NCBI RefSeq assembly: GCF_001026905.1 | Contig: NZ_LAQL01000016.1 | Coordinates: 1 to 64,000 of the forward strand | Direction of reading: 5' to 3' | From: Kiloniella spongiae | GTDB lineage: Bacteria > Pseudomonadota > Alphaproteobacteria > Kiloniellales > Kiloniellaceae | Length of the DNA: 64,000 nt | Shown here: piece by piece, positions 44,976 through 54,747 of the stretch | How positions within the stretch are numbered: position 1 is the first letter of the stretch | How the letters are laid out: the number at the start of each line of letters is the position of its first letter | Made by a program: the position numbers and the translations under genes | The notes under the pieces: model-generated | Told to the model about the DNA's origin: nothing | Seen by the model: only the letters and a program-made list of their open reading frames with translations | Databases searched by the model: none

Positions 44976-45251
44976 TTAACAACACTTCGGAAAAGATTTG
45001 TGTAAAGTGTCTTGGCCTTTTTGCTTTGTTTCGTAATTTGTTTCATCCAGAACAACGTATGCATTTTCTGCCTTAGCTGGTTTTCTTAAGGCCATATCAT
45101 CTTTTTCAATAGACTCGTCATCAAAAACAGCTCTATAAGCTGCACCTTCCAAGTCGTCGTATTGTCCAGTTCGTAAAGACCACAAGAACGCGATAAGTCC
45201 AAGTAGCCCAAGTAAGAGCGCAATCGGAATTAGAAATGTAAGAGCCGTCAT
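44976..45251 (-). CDS. ccoS: Cbb3 oxidase maturation protein CcoS
   Basis: CcoS is needed to load haem or copper into cbb3 oxidase subunit CcoN. The 91-residue protein has one N-terminal membrane helix (about 3-25, ALTFLIPIALLLGLLGLIAF) followed by the conserved WSLRTGQYDDLEGAAYRAVF. The ATG at 45251 directly follows the ccoI stop; the longer frame overlaps ccoI and is ignored. The C-terminal tail is longer and more polar than in many homologues. It ends the ccoGHIS cluster. Confidence 0.9.
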   Translation of the reverse strand: MTALTFLIPIALLLGLLGLIAFLWSLRTGQYDDLEGAAYRAVFDDESIEKDDMALRKPAKAENAYVVLDETNYETKQKGQDTLHKSFPKCC

Positions 45252-45252
45252 T

Positions 45253-47505
45253 TTACGATACTCCCTTTTCAGAAAGTCTAAGCCGCAGGGCATTAAGAGT
45301 AACAACAATAGATGACGCAGACATCGCAATTGATGCGATCAAAGGTGTCACATATCCACTCATAGCCAAAGGCACAGCAATAATATTATACACAATTGCG
45401 AGCCCGAAGTTTTGGAAAATTAAATCGCGAGCTTTTTTGGCAATCGTTATTGCCTCTACCATTGGTTTAAGTTTGTTTCCCTGAAAAATAAAATCAGCTG
45501 TGGTCTGACTTATATCAGACGCTGTTGCCGGAGATGCAGATACGAAGGCACTTGCCAACGCAGGTGCATCATTTAATCCATCCCCGACCATCAAAACTTT
45601 ATGCTTCTGATCAGACAGGGTATCCAAATATGAAATTTTGTCTTTTGGGTTCGCCCCTGCAGTCCATTTTTTTATAGACAATAACTCAGCCGCTTTTTTA
45701 ACTGCCTTTTCTCTATCGCCAGAGAGAATTTCTACAGACTGAAGATGCTCTCTTGCATAATCAACAGCATTACACGCATCGTCCTTTAACTGATCCTCAA
45801 AGGTAAAACGTACTTTTTTACCAGCACTATCTGATAACCAGAGTTCGCTAACAGCATCATCATCAGCTCTATCATCATGAATACCACACCAGTTTCGATT
45901 ACCAATACGAACCCTGTTATCACCCAGATAGCATTCCAGTCCCTGGCCAGGTTCTTCATGCACCTTATCCAGTTTAACAACAGGCGCCTCGGACGCAGCG
46001 ACTAACGCCTTTGATAGCGGGTGTTTACTTGATAGGGCGAGAGAGGCCGCTAATGATAAATCATCTACAGGTAAAGTGTCTTTATTTGTCAGGACTGGTT
46101 GTCCTTTGGTCAAGGTGCCGGTCTTATCAAAAACCACAACGTCGGCATCGGCCAATCGTTCCAGCCCATCCGCAGCTTTCACTAGAATCCCCCGGCGAAG
46201 TAACAGCCCACTGGCAACGACCTGAACAGTCGGCACAGCAAGCCCTAACGCACAGGGACAGGTAATGATCAAAACCGCAATAGCATTCATAAGCGCTAAA
46301 TGCCAACCACCATCGCCCAAAGCCCACCACGCGACAAATGTCAGGGCAGAGAGAATGTGAACGACAGGTGCGTAGATTTGAGCCGCGCGATCTGCAAGGC
46401 GAACATATTTAGCCCGCCCTTGTTCTGCAGTTTCCATGAGATTGACGATTTCAGAAAGCAGAGTTTGATCGTCCTGAGCTGTGACCTCGACTTCAATTGG
46501 AGTGGAAATATTGAGCGTGCCTGCGAAAACCGCATTACCAACAGACACTTTCTGTGGCAAAGACTCTCCCGTGATCAGTGAGCTATCAATTTCGGTTTTA
46601 CCTTTTATAACAGTACCATCGACTGGAATTTTCTCACCCACAGCAATAGCAACCTTCATGCCCGGTTCGACAGCCTCAACAGGAAGAGAAGCGTGTGTAC
46701 CATCCTCTCTGATAACCGTTGCCGCTACAGCACGAAGAGACAACAGATTTTGCGCTGCAGACTGCGCCTTGCTGCGCATCCGTCGATCAAGATAGCGACC
46801 AATCAGAAGAAAAAATAACAACATCACAGATGCATCAAAGTAAGCATGCTGAGCACTTTGCAGGGTTTCAGCAACACTCATTCCAACCGCGAGAAGAACA
46901 GCGAGTGAAATGGGCACATCCATATTCAAACTGCGGGTTTTCAGGGCTGCAATTGCCGACCTGAAAAAAGGTTGTCCTGAATAAGCAACAGTTGGCAGAG
47001 CAATAAGACCCGACACCCAATGCAACAAATCACGCGTTGCAGGCCCCATATCATCAACGCCGGACCAAACCGCAACAGATAACAACATAACGTTTGCAGC
47101 GGCAAAACCAGCCACTCCCATTGCTTTCAGCAGGACTTTATCTTCTTGTTCACTCGCCGAACTCATTAGCGCAGGGTTGTAAGGAGTTGGCGGAAAATCT
47201 AGATCGTCAAGTTTTCGTATAATTGCATTTGCGGATGTCTTTGTCTCATCCCATAGAACGTACAATCGTTTAGTTGATACGTTTACACGCGCTGTTTCAA
47301 TGCCATCCATTTTGTTGAGGTTTCCCTCAATAAGGCGAATGCAGGACGGGCAGTGAATTGTATCAACGATCAAATGAAGCTGTGAAAGTCCAATCTCGTT
47401 TTTAAATACATAGGCCGTCGGATCGATACTGGCTGGTATCTCCGCAGGTGATTCAATAGGTGTTTCAACATGTGAGTTTTTGAGACTAGAACAACATTTT
47501 GACAT
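45253..47505 (-). CDS. ccoI: Copper-translocating P-type ATPase CcoI/FixI
   Basis: CcoI supplies copper for the CuB centre of cbb3 oxidase. The 750-residue ATPase has an N-terminal heavy-metal-associated domain (about 40-105) with CPSC in DTIHCPSCIRLIEGNL and eight predicted membrane helices. It also has the TGESLPQKV actuator motif, the metal-site ITCPCALGLAVPTV, the phosphorylation motif DKTGTLTKG and GDGLNDAPALA. The N-terminus is Cys-rich (MSKCCSSLKNSH). It lies seven bases after ccoH. Confidence 0.96.
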   Translation of the reverse strand: MSKCCSSLKNSHVETPIESPAEIPASIDPTAYVFKNEIGLSQLHLIVDTIHCPSCIRLIEGNLNKMDGIETARVNVSTKRLYVLWDETKTSANAIIRKLDDLDFPPTPYNPALMSSASEQEDKVLLKAMGVAGFAAANVMLLSVAVWSGVDDMGPATRDLLHWVSGLIALPTVAYSGQPFFRSAIAALKTRSLNMDVPISLAVLLAVGMSVAETLQSAQHAYFDASVMLLFFLLIGRYLDRRMRSKAQSAAQNLLSLRAVAATVIREDGTHASLPVEAVEPGMKVAIAVGEKIPVDGTVIKGKTEIDSSLITGESLPQKVSVGNAVFAGTLNISTPIEVEVTAQDDQTLLSEIVNLMETAEQGRAKYVRLADRAAQIYAPVVHILSALTFVAWWALGDGGWHLALMNAIAVLIITCPCALGLAVPTVQVVASGLLLRRGILVKAADGLERLADADVVVFDKTGTLTKGQPVLTNKDTLPVDDLSLAASLALSSKHPLSKALVAASEAPVVKLDKVHEEPGQGLECYLGDNRVRIGNRNWCGIHDDRADDDAVSELWLSDSAGKKVRFTFEDQLKDDACNAVDYAREHLQSVEILSGDREKAVKKAAELLSIKKWTAGANPKDKISYLDTLSDQKHKVLMVGDGLNDAPALASAFVSASPATASDISQTTADFIFQGNKLKPMVEAITIAKKARDLIFQNFGLAIVYNIIAVPLAMSGYVTPLIASIAMSASSIVVTLNALRLRLSEKGVS

Positions 47506-47512
47506 AATAACG

Positions 47513-48043
47513 TTATTTCACAAAAAATCGTTTTTCCAACTGGAAAGGTGTCCCTGTCGGGGAAGTTGCAGAAAGACTGACATGCCATTGCCCTTTGAGC
47601 GGAAGGTCAACCGCAGCCTCATACTTCCCCTGGCCGCTTTCAGCAAGTACAAGAGTTTGATCATATCCTTGAAGAGTTGGACGCCCAACCTTTACTGTTA
47701 CATCAAAACCAGACAAATCATGATTATTTTGATCCTGTAATTTAAAGGAAATCAGTTTCTGTGATCCCTGGGTTTCAAGCTCGAGAGAACTTTGCCAGTT
47801 AAGTTCCTTCTGCATCTTAGCCGCTTCAATAGTCTGGTTATAGTTCAGACCATCAACATAGGCATTTTCCTTGGACAAACCGGTCCAGGTGTTGGTCGCA
47901 AAGTAAACGAATGCGATGTTCATTCCGATGATCACACCAAAGAAAGACAGAATAGAAATCAGAAAATGTTTTCCCGTGAATTTCTTTTCTTTCTGGGGCG
48001 AAGGTGCCTTATTCATAACAGATACGCTTTCTACCATGCTCAT
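47513..48043 (-). CDS. ccoH: FixH/CcoH family assembly protein
   Basis: CcoH is a membrane-anchored assembly factor of cbb3 oxidase. The 176-residue protein has one membrane helix (about 27-50, FLISILSFFGVIIGMNIAFV), the typical FixH motif TWTGLSKENAYVDGLNYNQT, and a periplasmic FixH domain with LPLKGQWHVSLSATSPTG. Its ATG overlaps the ccoG stop (ATGA). Confidence 0.93.
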   Translation of the reverse strand: MSMVESVSVMNKAPSPQKEKKFTGKHFLISILSFFGVIIGMNIAFVYFATNTWTGLSKENAYVDGLNYNQTIEAAKMQKELNWQSSLELETQGSQKLISFKLQDQNNHDLSGFDVTVKVGRPTLQGYDQTLVLAESGQGKYEAAVDLPLKGQWHVSLSATSPTGTPFQLEKRFFVK

Positions 48044-49515
48044 TTGTTCGGACCTATAAAGACAGTATCATTAGAAACGCTATATCCAGTCTCTTTATTT
48101 GTGATTGTGATTGTAATTGGTTCAGAAGATGTTTCCAGTTCTTGGGCGTTAGCAGATAAAAACAGGTGAACACTCCGTAAGTTGTCTGATTTGACGTCAA
48201 CAATTGGAGCTGGTCCAACATTCTCAATATCGTTAATTTTGATTTCTTTGAAATCAAGACCAGTAACCGTCACCAGGAATTGTTGCGGCGCACGCTCTTT
48301 GTTCAGGATTTTTACTGTATAGCCATTACGGATACTGCCGTCCGACAGCTTCACAAAAATCGGATTTCGGTCTCTCAACACATTTAGATCCAAGGGGGAT
48401 CTACTGGCGAGCAAATACACCATAAAGGCACAAACGGCAAAAATAGCGACAGCGTAAAAGATTGTTCTCATACGCAACAAACTGAACTTTTGCGGGATAC
48501 CTTTTAGTCTGCGAGCCATATTCGCATCAGTGTCATAACCGATTAGGCCACGCGCAGTTCCCATCTTGTCCATAATACCATCACAGGCATCGATACAAAG
48601 CGCACAGTTAATACATTCCAGCTGTGCCCCATCGCGAATATCAATTCCCATCGGACAAACAACGACACATTGCTTACAATCGATGCAATCGCCAAAAGCT
48701 TTATGATCTTCTGATTTTTTAGCACGTCCTCTTGGCTCACCACGATCTTTCCGATAGGTAACTTGCAATGAATCTTCATCCATCATTGCAGCCTGAATCC
48801 GTGGCCAGGGACACATATAGATACAGACCTGTTCCCGGGACAATCCCCCAAGAGTATAAGTTGTGAAGGTAAGTAAAGCGACAAAGCTATAAGCTGTGAT
48901 ATCGGCTTGTAGTGTAAATAGATCAACGAGGAGTGTTGGGGCGTCGGCGAAGTAAAAAACCCATGCACCGCCAGTTGCCATCCCAATAATCAACCAGATC
49001 GTATGTTTTAAGGTGTACTTCCAGATTTTTTCAAAATCCCATTTGTGACGATGCAGTTTAATACGAGCATTCCGATCACCTTCGATCCAACGCTCTACCG
49101 CAATAAACAAATCGGTCCAAACGGTTTGCGGACAGGCATAGCCACACCACACACGACCGAAAAGACTGGTAAAGAAAAAAAGAACCAGTCCGGCAACAAT
49201 AAGAATACCGGTAATGTAGTAAACTTCCTGTGGCCAAAGTTCGATAAAAAAGAAATAAAAACGGTTGCCCGGAAAATCAATAAGAACAGCTTGGTCCGGG
49301 GCACCGGGACCACGATCCCAGCGGATAAAAGGAACTAAATAATAAATTGAGAGCGTAACGATCATAATCAACCACTTTAAACGGCGAAATTGACCAACGG
49401 CTCGTTTTGGAAATATGGGTTCGCGTTTTTTATAAAGAGGGCGATTCTCTTTTTTGTTAACGGCCTCCACTTCAACAGTGGCTTCCTTAACGATCTGTTC
49501 CAGCTTGGTGCTCAT
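48040..49515 (-). CDS. ccoG: Cbb3 oxidase accessory protein CcoG/FixG (4Fe-4S)
   Basis: CcoG is a membrane ferredoxin-like protein that reduces copper for cbb3 assembly. The 491-residue protein has membrane helices at about 50-68, 100-120, 170-200 and 350-370, the GYACPQTVWTDLF motif, and two cluster-binding motifs (CIDCKQCVVVCPMGID and CINCALCIDACDGIM). A C-terminal immunoglobulin-like domain follows (about 380-490). It is preceded by a strong hairpin that separates it from ccoP. Confidence 0.96.
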   Translation of the reverse strand: MSTKLEQIVKEATVEVEAVNKKENRPLYKKREPIFPKRAVGQFRRLKWLIMIVTLSIYYLVPFIRWDRGPGAPDQAVLIDFPGNRFYFFFIELWPQEVYYITGILIVAGLVLFFFTSLFGRVWCGYACPQTVWTDLFIAVERWIEGDRNARIKLHRHKWDFEKIWKYTLKHTIWLIIGMATGGAWVFYFADAPTLLVDLFTLQADITAYSFVALLTFTTYTLGGLSREQVCIYMCPWPRIQAAMMDEDSLQVTYRKDRGEPRGRAKKSEDHKAFGDCIDCKQCVVVCPMGIDIRDGAQLECINCALCIDACDGIMDKMGTARGLIGYDTDANMARRLKGIPQKFSLLRMRTIFYAVAIFAVCAFMVYLLASRSPLDLNVLRDRNPIFVKLSDGSIRNGYTVKILNKERAPQQFLVTVTGLDFKEIKINDIENVGPAPIVDVKSDNLRSVHLFLSANAQELETSSEPITITITNKETGYSVSNDTVFIGPNK

Positions 49516-49560
49516 CTCTACAGACGTTCTTTTCTGACGTTAAGTTGTTTTTTTGAGTAA

Positions 49561-49586
49561 TCCGGGAGAGACGGTTCTCTCCCGGA
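49561..49586 (-). other. Strong hairpin between ccoP and ccoG
   Basis: TCCGGGAGAG (49561-49570) pairs perfectly with CTCTCCCGGA (49577-49586) across a six-base loop. There is no U-tract on the transcribed strand (it continues TTACTCAAAAAAAC), so it is more likely a 3'-end stabiliser or processing site that lowers ccoGHIS relative to ccoNOQP than a classical terminator. Confidence 0.55.
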
Positions 49587-49599
49587 CACAGGCCTTTTA

Positions 49600-50469
49600 T
49601 TATTCACCACCACCGAGGGAGTGAACATAAATGCTCAAGGCTTTAATCGTCACAGGATCCAAACGGGCTTCCCATGTTGGCATTACGCCTTTACGACCAT
49701 AAGAAATGGATTGAACAACGGTTTTCTTATCACCGCCGAAGAGCCAAAGCTTATCAGACAGGTTTGGTGCCCCCATTTCACGATTACCAACACCGCCTGT
49801 TTCATGACAGGCAACACAGTTATCTTCGAAGAGAGGTAAACCACGCTGGGCAGCTTCACTGTCACTGGATGTACCAGATAAAGACAAAACATATTCCGCT
49901 ACATCTGAAATTTCCTGTTTCTCCAGGATTTCATCGGCAAGGAATGCTGTCATGTCATTAAATCTTGTTTCATCGTGTGTAGAACGAATACCGTAGTTAA
50001 TAGTGTAGTGGATGTCCTCGAGTGATCCACCCCATAACCAATGGTCATCATTCAGGTTAGGGTAGCCTTTGGCGCCTTGCGCACCACTACCGTGACATGC
50101 GGCACAGTTATCGCCAAAAGCCGCCTGACCAGCCGCAAGCGCATACTGGTTAAGGTTAGGATTTTTTGCGATATCTTCCAAACTGGATGCCACAATCTTT
50201 GCTTCGATATCAGCGCGTCCGGCTTTGACTTCTGCCAGTTCATCCATAACAGTTTGGCGTTGAGAGTACCCCAACATACCCCTGGTATAATCACTAATGC
50301 CAGGCCAGGCAGGCATTGCTATCCAGTAACCAATGGACCAAATTACAGATGCATACAACACCCAGAGCCACCAGCGGGGAAGAGGGTTGTTGAGCTCTTC
50401 AATGCCGTCCCACTCATGACCAGTGGTATCGACACCAGAGATTTCGTCTTTTCTTGGATTTCCTGCCAT
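49600..50469 (-). CDS. ccoP: Cbb3 oxidase dihaem cytochrome subunit CcoP
   Basis: CcoP receives electrons from cytochrome c or bc1 and passes them to CcoO. The 289-residue protein has an N-terminal membrane helix (about 30-55, NPLPRWWLWVLYASVIWSIG) and two class-I cytochrome c domains with haem motifs CAACHGSGAQG (about 135) and CVACHETGGVG (about 220). Axial methionines are plausibly in the following segments. It begins three bases after ccoQ. Confidence 0.97.
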   Translation of the reverse strand: MAGNPRKDEISGVDTTGHEWDGIEELNNPLPRWWLWVLYASVIWSIGYWIAMPAWPGISDYTRGMLGYSQRQTVMDELAEVKAGRADIEAKIVASSLEDIAKNPNLNQYALAAGQAAFGDNCAACHGSGAQGAKGYPNLNDDHWLWGGSLEDIHYTINYGIRSTHDETRFNDMTAFLADEILEKQEISDVAEYVLSLSGTSSDSEAAQRGLPLFEDNCVACHETGGVGNREMGAPNLSDKLWLFGGDKKTVVQSISYGRKGVMPTWEARLDPVTIKALSIYVHSLGGGE

Positions 50470-50471
50470 AA

Positions 50472-50621
50472 CTAGTCATCCTCTAATGGAATTTGAGCGG
50501 CGTGATCAAACTTGCTTTTGTTTTTAGGCCAAAGCGCATAAATAACGCCGCCCAAAAACATCACAACCAGATACACAAGCCCCCAAGTTTGCGAAAAAGT
50601 AGAAATTTCGTTGTATTCCAT
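50472..50621 (-). CDS. ccoQ: Cbb3 oxidase small subunit CcoQ
   Basis: CcoQ is a small membrane subunit that stabilises the cbb3 complex. The 49-residue protein begins MEYNEISTFSQTWGLVY, has one helix (about 12-34) and ends with the typical WPKNKSKFDHAAQIPLEDD. The ATG at 50621 has TAAGGAG upstream; the longer frame back to 50705 overlaps ccoO and is ignored. Confidence 0.93.
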   Translation of the reverse strand: MEYNEISTFSQTWGLVYLVVMFLGGVIYALWPKNKSKFDHAAQIPLEDD

Positions 50622-50631
50622 AACTATCTCC

Positions 50632-51357
50632 TTATCGCAGTTCCGGACCTTCAGCCTTATAGGCTGAGAAATCCACGAGGGTGCCAAGCATTTGCAGGTA
50701 AGCAATCAAAGCATCCATCTCTGTAATGACTTTGGCATTGTCATCAAAGTTACGCACCTGAGCTTTGGGATAACGGGCAAGTAATCCATCTGTATCCCCA
50801 TCGGGATCCACTTGGGCACGTAAGTCTTCTTCAGCCAGATCGATCATCTCATCTGTATAGGGAACACCGACCATACGGTTTGCTTCCAGATGTTCTTTGA
50901 TATCGTTAAACCGAAGTGGCGTATCCAAAAGGAAAGGATAACCCGGCATAACAGATTCAGGAACAATTCCACGTGGATTAACCATGTGTTCCTTGTGCCA
51001 CTCATCAGAATATTTCCCGCCGACACGTGCCAAATCAGGACCTGTACGTTTTGATCCCCATTGGAAGGGATGATCATACATTGATTCGGCAGCAAGAGAG
51101 TAGGGGCCATAACGCTCTACTTCGTCACGTAAAGAACGAATCATTTGAGAGTGACAGTTATAACAACCTTCCCGGATGTAAATATTACGTCCGGCCAACT
51201 CCAGCGGTGAGTAAGGGCGCATACCTTTTACTTTCTCGATTGTACTTTCAAGAAAGAAGAGCGGCGCAATTTCGATAAGACCACCGATTGAGACAACAAT
51301 CAGGATCCCGATCAATAGTACGATTGAGTTTTTCTCAAACACGTCATGTTTAATCAT
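50632..51357 (-). CDS. ccoO: Cbb3 oxidase monohaem cytochrome subunit CcoO
   Basis: CcoO is the membrane-bound monohaem cytochrome of cbb3 oxidase. The 241-residue protein has an N-terminal helix (about 10-35), the haem motif [14 protein letters not shown] (about 70-85), [20 protein letters not shown] and a distal Met in [10 protein letters not shown]. It follows ccoN by 15 bases in the standard ccoNOQP order. Confidence 0.97.
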   Translation of the reverse strand: MIKHDVFEKNSIVLLIGILIVVSIGGLIEIAPLFFLESTIEKVKGMRPYSPLELAGRNIYIREGCYNCHSQMIRSLRDEVERYGPYSLAAESMYDHPFQWGSKRTGPDLARVGGKYSDEWHKEHMVNPRGIVPESVMPGYPFLLDTPLRFNDIKEHLEANRMVGVPYTDEMIDLAEEDLRAQVDPDGDTDGLLARYPKAQVRNFDDNAKVITEMDALIAYLQMLGTLVDFSAYKAEGPELR

Positions 51358-51372
51358 GATCTCAAAACCTCC

Positions 51373-53043
51373 TTATTCTGCAGCTATGGGGCTAGGAACA
51401 GCTTCGGGAGCAAGTGAACGGCTTTCCGTTCTCACATCTCCACGGGCTGTCCGCCATAGGTTGTAAGCCATAATCAGAGACCCGATCACAAAGAAGGCAC
51501 CACCGATCGCACGAATCCAATAGAAAGGATTCATCGCTTCGACAGTTTCCACGAAAGAGTATTCCAGGAAGCCAAGATCATCATACGCACGCCACATTAG
51601 ACCCTGAAGAATACCGGAAACCCACATGGACGTGATGTATAGCAAGATCCCGAACGTAGAGATCCAGAAATGGTAACTCACCAATTTCAAGGAATAGAGT
51701 TGCGTTCTATTCCAAAGCCATGGAACAAGACAGTAAAGAGCACCAAAGCTAACATAAGCAACCCAGCCCAACGCACCAGAATGAACGTGCCCAACAGTCC
51801 AGTCAGTATAATGGCTGAGTGAATTCACAGCTTTAATGGACATGACAGGACCTTCGAAAGTACTCATGCCGTAGAAAGCAATAGATACAACCAGCATACG
51901 CAACACCGGATCAGTACGAAGTTTGTCCCATGCACCAGACAAAGTCATAAGACCGTTAATCATGCCCCCCCATGACGGCATCCAGAGCATAATAGAGAAG
52001 GTCATTCCCAGTGTCTGTGCCCAGTCAGGTAACGCAGTGTAGTGCAAGTGGTGTGGTCCAGCCCAGATATACATAAAGATCAGTGACCAGAAGTGAACAA
52101 TTGAAAGGCGATAGGAATACACCGGACGGTTCGCTCTCTTGGGAACGAAATAATACATAATCGCCAAGAAGCCAGCCGTCAGGAAGAAGCCAACAGCGTT
52201 ATGGCCATACCACCATTGTGTCAGCGCATCCTGAACCCCTGCAAACAGGATATAGCTTTTTGAGCTTGTCCAGGAAACCGGAACTGTAAGGTTATTGACG
52301 ATGTGCAACATAGCTACGGTTACGATAAAGGCCAGATAGAACCAGTTGGCAACATAGATATGCGGCTCACGACGCTTCCAGAGCGTTCCAAGGAACACAA
52401 GCAGATAAACAACCCAGACAATGGTCAGCCAAATATCCGTATACCACTCTGGCTCAGCATATTCTTTACCTTGTGTTGCACCCATTAAATAACCGGTCGC
52501 AGCAATAACGATGAAAAGCTGATATCCCCAAAAGACAAACCACGAGGAGAAAACGCCGGGAAGGCGGGCTTTACAGGTTCTTTGTACGACATAAAAGGAC
52601 GTCGCCAAAAGAACGTTACCACCAAAAGCAAAAATAACCGCTGATGTATGAAGAGGACGCAACCGACCAAAATTGATAAAGGATGTATCAAAGTTCAAGT
52701 CTGGATACGCCAATTGAAAGGCAATTGTATCGCCAGCAAGAAAGCCAACAATTCCCCAAAAAACAGAGGCGATAACCCCCGCTTTGATAACCTTTAGGTC
52801 GTATTCAATTGGTGCGTCTGCTGATTGTGAAGTAAGGCTTTCTGAGTTGTCAAAATAAGCCTTAATAATACCGAAAATACCAAGTAAGAATGCACCTGCA
52901 AAGATATATGCATGTACAGACATCACCGGATCTTCGGTTCGCGCGGCGGTTAATGTGGCATAAAATGTGCCAATCACCAATGCCGCAGCTATTACCCATC
53001 CGTCGAGGGGCATTTTCGCTTTAGCGGTAGTTTCCCGAGTCAT
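51373..53043 (-). CDS. ccoN: Cbb3 oxidase catalytic subunit CcoN
   Basis: CcoN is the catalytic subunit that reduces O2 at a haem b3-CuB site and works at low oxygen. The 556-residue protein has 12 or more membrane helices, with conserved histidines in [46 protein letters not shown] and [20 protein letters not shown]. An extended N-terminal region with two additional hydrophobic segments is present, as in many alphaproteobacteria. An FNR box lies 97 bases upstream. Confidence 0.97.
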   Translation of the reverse strand: MTRETTAKAKMPLDGWVIAAALVIGTFYATLTAARTEDPVMSVHAYIFAGAFLLGIFGIIKAYFDNSESLTSQSADAPIEYDLKVIKAGVIASVFWGIVGFLAGDTIAFQLAYPDLNFDTSFINFGRLRPLHTSAVIFAFGGNVLLATSFYVVQRTCKARLPGVFSSWFVFWGYQLFIVIAATGYLMGATQGKEYAEPEWYTDIWLTIVWVVYLLVFLGTLWKRREPHIYVANWFYLAFIVTVAMLHIVNNLTVPVSWTSSKSYILFAGVQDALTQWWYGHNAVGFFLTAGFLAIMYYFVPKRANRPVYSYRLSIVHFWSLIFMYIWAGPHHLHYTALPDWAQTLGMTFSIMLWMPSWGGMINGLMTLSGAWDKLRTDPVLRMLVVSIAFYGMSTFEGPVMSIKAVNSLSHYTDWTVGHVHSGALGWVAYVSFGALYCLVPWLWNRTQLYSLKLVSYHFWISTFGILLYITSMWVSGILQGLMWRAYDDLGFLEYSFVETVEAMNPFYWIRAIGGAFFVIGSLIMAYNLWRTARGDVRTESRSLAPEAVPSPIAAE

Positions 53044-53139
53044 TCCTGAAGTCGCCTTTTATCATAAAAAACGTGATAACACCGTGAGATAGAACACCTC
53101 ACAGTACCCCGTAACCTACCTTTCAAGTACAAAATAGCA

Positions 53140-53153
53140 TTGATCTAGGTCAA
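53140..53153. promoter_or_regulatory. FNR/FixK-type box upstream of ccoN
   Basis: TTGATCTAGGTCAA matches the FNR consensus TTGAT-N4-ATCAA at nine of ten defined positions. It lies 97 bases upstream of the ccoN start and about 50 bases from the end of the GNAT gene. It is a probable site for the FNR protein encoded at 53894. Confidence 0.8.
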
Positions 53154-53204
53154 TGATACGGGTTGACGCACCCCAAAAGAACAATCGTGAATTCTATATG
53201 TGGC

Positions 53205-53705
53205 TTAGTGTTGAGTTATTGAATTGTCGTTTAATTTCTTACAAAGCCTGACTGCGTCACAAACATACCCTTTGCTGATAAGCTGGTTCGGAATGGACTT
53301 AGTATAACCATTTTCAGGAATAATTGTATTCCGAATATCTATCGTTAGGTGTATAGCCTGACATCCGCGCTCTGAAGCTTGATCTTCCAGCCATTCCAAA
53401 AGCTTTTCAGAAATATCATTACGACCAAGAATATCTGCAGTAACATAGTTAGAAACATCCATAACTATTTGATGCGTAACGTCCTCTACAATTTTATAAC
53501 AGAGAACACCCATATAATACCCTGAAGAATTCTTGACTGTTATAATGCCGCATTCCCGGCTGTCCCGACCAATAAAACTATCAACATAATCCATCCACTG
53601 GTCAGTGGTGATGTCACTTTTTAATGTTTGTATTAACGGCAACACCTGAACAGTGTTTGACTGATTTAATGGTTTGATCGCAAATTGCACAGCTTTATAA
53701 TCCAC
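53205..53705 (-). CDS. GNAT-like acetyltransferase domain protein
   Basis: This 166-residue protein resembles the GNAT fold: VQVLPLIQTLKSDITTDQWM at the N-terminus, a core strand RECGIITVKNSSGYYMGVLC and a C-terminal IPNQLISKGYVCDAVRLCKK. It lacks a clear acetyl-CoA pyrophosphate loop, so enzymatic activity is uncertain. It starts with GTG at 53705 and lies between two FNR boxes, and so may be part of the low-oxygen regulon with cbb3 and fnr. Confidence 0.65.
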   Translation of the reverse strand: MDYKAVQFAIKPLNQSNTVQVLPLIQTLKSDITTDQWMDYVDSFIGRDSRECGIITVKNSSGYYMGVLCYKIVEDVTHQIVMDVSNYVTADILGRNDISEKLLEWLEDQASERGCQAIHLTIDIRNTIIPENGYTKSIPNQLISKGYVCDAVRLCKKLNDNSITQH

Positions 53706-53752
53706 ATATGACTTTGTTAATTTTATTGAAGTCGCGTTAGAAATATAAGTCT

Positions 53753-53766
53753 TTGATGTAGGTCAA
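53753..53766. promoter_or_regulatory. FNR/FixK-type box between the GNAT and fnr genes
   Basis: TTGATGTAGGTCAA matches FNR consensus in nine of ten defined positions and differs from the ccoN box only in the spacer. It lies 48 bases upstream of the GNAT gene and 127 bases upstream of fnr, so it could regulate either or both. Confidence 0.75.
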
Positions 53767-53893
53767 TATGACGCATAGAAAACAAAGCATAAGAAATAAT
53801 TTGTTGCGTGTTTCTTTAACACTCTTGTAGTAATATCAATCTAATTACTAAAAAATTCTGTTATATAAAAACTTTGTCGGGAATGATAAACGA

Positions 53894-54634
53894 ATGAGAA
53901 GTGGTTCACACTTTGCCCAAACGGCCTCTTCCAATCCTTTGGTGAACTCTCCCTGCGAAAAATGCAACATCGCAGAAATGAGCCTTTGTCACGCTCTTTC
54001 CTGTGATGATCTACGCAAATTATCCTCGATCTCAACAGGGATTGAGGTGGGCAAAGGTGTCACAATCATTAATGAAATGGATTCCGCTGATTTTCTGTTC
54101 AATGTAACAGGTGGGTCCATCAAACTTTACAAGTTACTTCCTGATGGTCGCCGTCAAATGACAGGCTTTCTGTTTCCTGGTGACTTTCTCGGCATCGCTA
54201 TGAACGATTGTTATGCCTATTCGGCAGAAGCACTTGAAGATTGTAGACTCTGCAGATTTCCACGTGCCAGACTTGAAGAACTTTTAAAAGAAGTTCCTGA
54301 TCTGGAAAATCGACTTCTCAACATGGTATCGAACGAATTGGTTTTGGCCCAAGATCAAATGCTATTGCTTGGCCGAAAAACGGCAATAGAAAAAGTCTGT
54401 AGCTTTCTTCTGTCTCTTGCAAAACGTACTCAACGTAAAACAGGCGCAGGACATGTAATATCCTTACCAATGGGGCGCTCAGATATTGGTGATTACTTGG
54501 GACTAACCACAGAAACCGTTAGTAGAACACTGACCAACCTTAAGAAAAAAGGAATTATCTCGATCCCAACTAACGGTCAATTGGAAATCAACGACATCGA
54601 AGAACTCACCGATCTTGCCGAAGGTATGGATTAA
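53894..54634 (+). CDS. fnr: FNR-type oxygen-responsive Crp/Fnr regulator
   Basis: This 246-residue regulator has an N-terminal cysteine cluster (CEKCNIAEMSLC at about residues 21-32, C-x2-C-x7-C) that can hold a [4Fe-4S] cluster. A cNMP-type sensor domain follows (about 50-150) with more cysteines in NDCYAYSAEALEDC. The C-terminal HTH reads GDYLGLTTETVSRTLTNLKK, whose E-x2-SR recognition helix fits TTGAT half-sites. In alphaproteobacteria FnrL-type proteins activate ccoNOQP at low oxygen. Both FNR boxes nearby support that role and autoregulation. Confidence 0.92.
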   Translation: MRSGSHFAQTASSNPLVNSPCEKCNIAEMSLCHALSCDDLRKLSSISTGIEVGKGVTIINEMDSADFLFNVTGGSIKLYKLLPDGRRQMTGFLFPGDFLGIAMNDCYAYSAEALEDCRLCRFPRARLEELLKEVPDLENRLLNMVSNELVLAQDQMLLLGRKTAIEKVCSFLLSLAKRTQRKTGAGHVISLPMGRSDIGDYLGLTTETVSRTLTNLKKKGIISIPTNGQLEINDIEELTDLAEGMD

Positions 54635-54707
54635 TTAGGTTTTCCGTGTGCTTTTAAATAGCGCCCTTTAAATCAAACAACTATTCCCCATATCTATTGC
54701 AGTCGTC

Positions 54708-54736
54708 TTGCTGTATTAATCCGATAGTATTCTATA
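54708..54736 (+). promoter_or_regulatory. Candidate promoter of the structured RNA
   Basis: TTGCTG (54708-54713), a 17-base spacer and TCTATA (54731-54736) resemble a sigma-70 promoter; TATAAC two bases further on is an alternative -10. Transcription would start around 54743-54746, just before the first stem. Confidence 0.4.
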
Positions 54737-54747
54737 ACACCACTATA

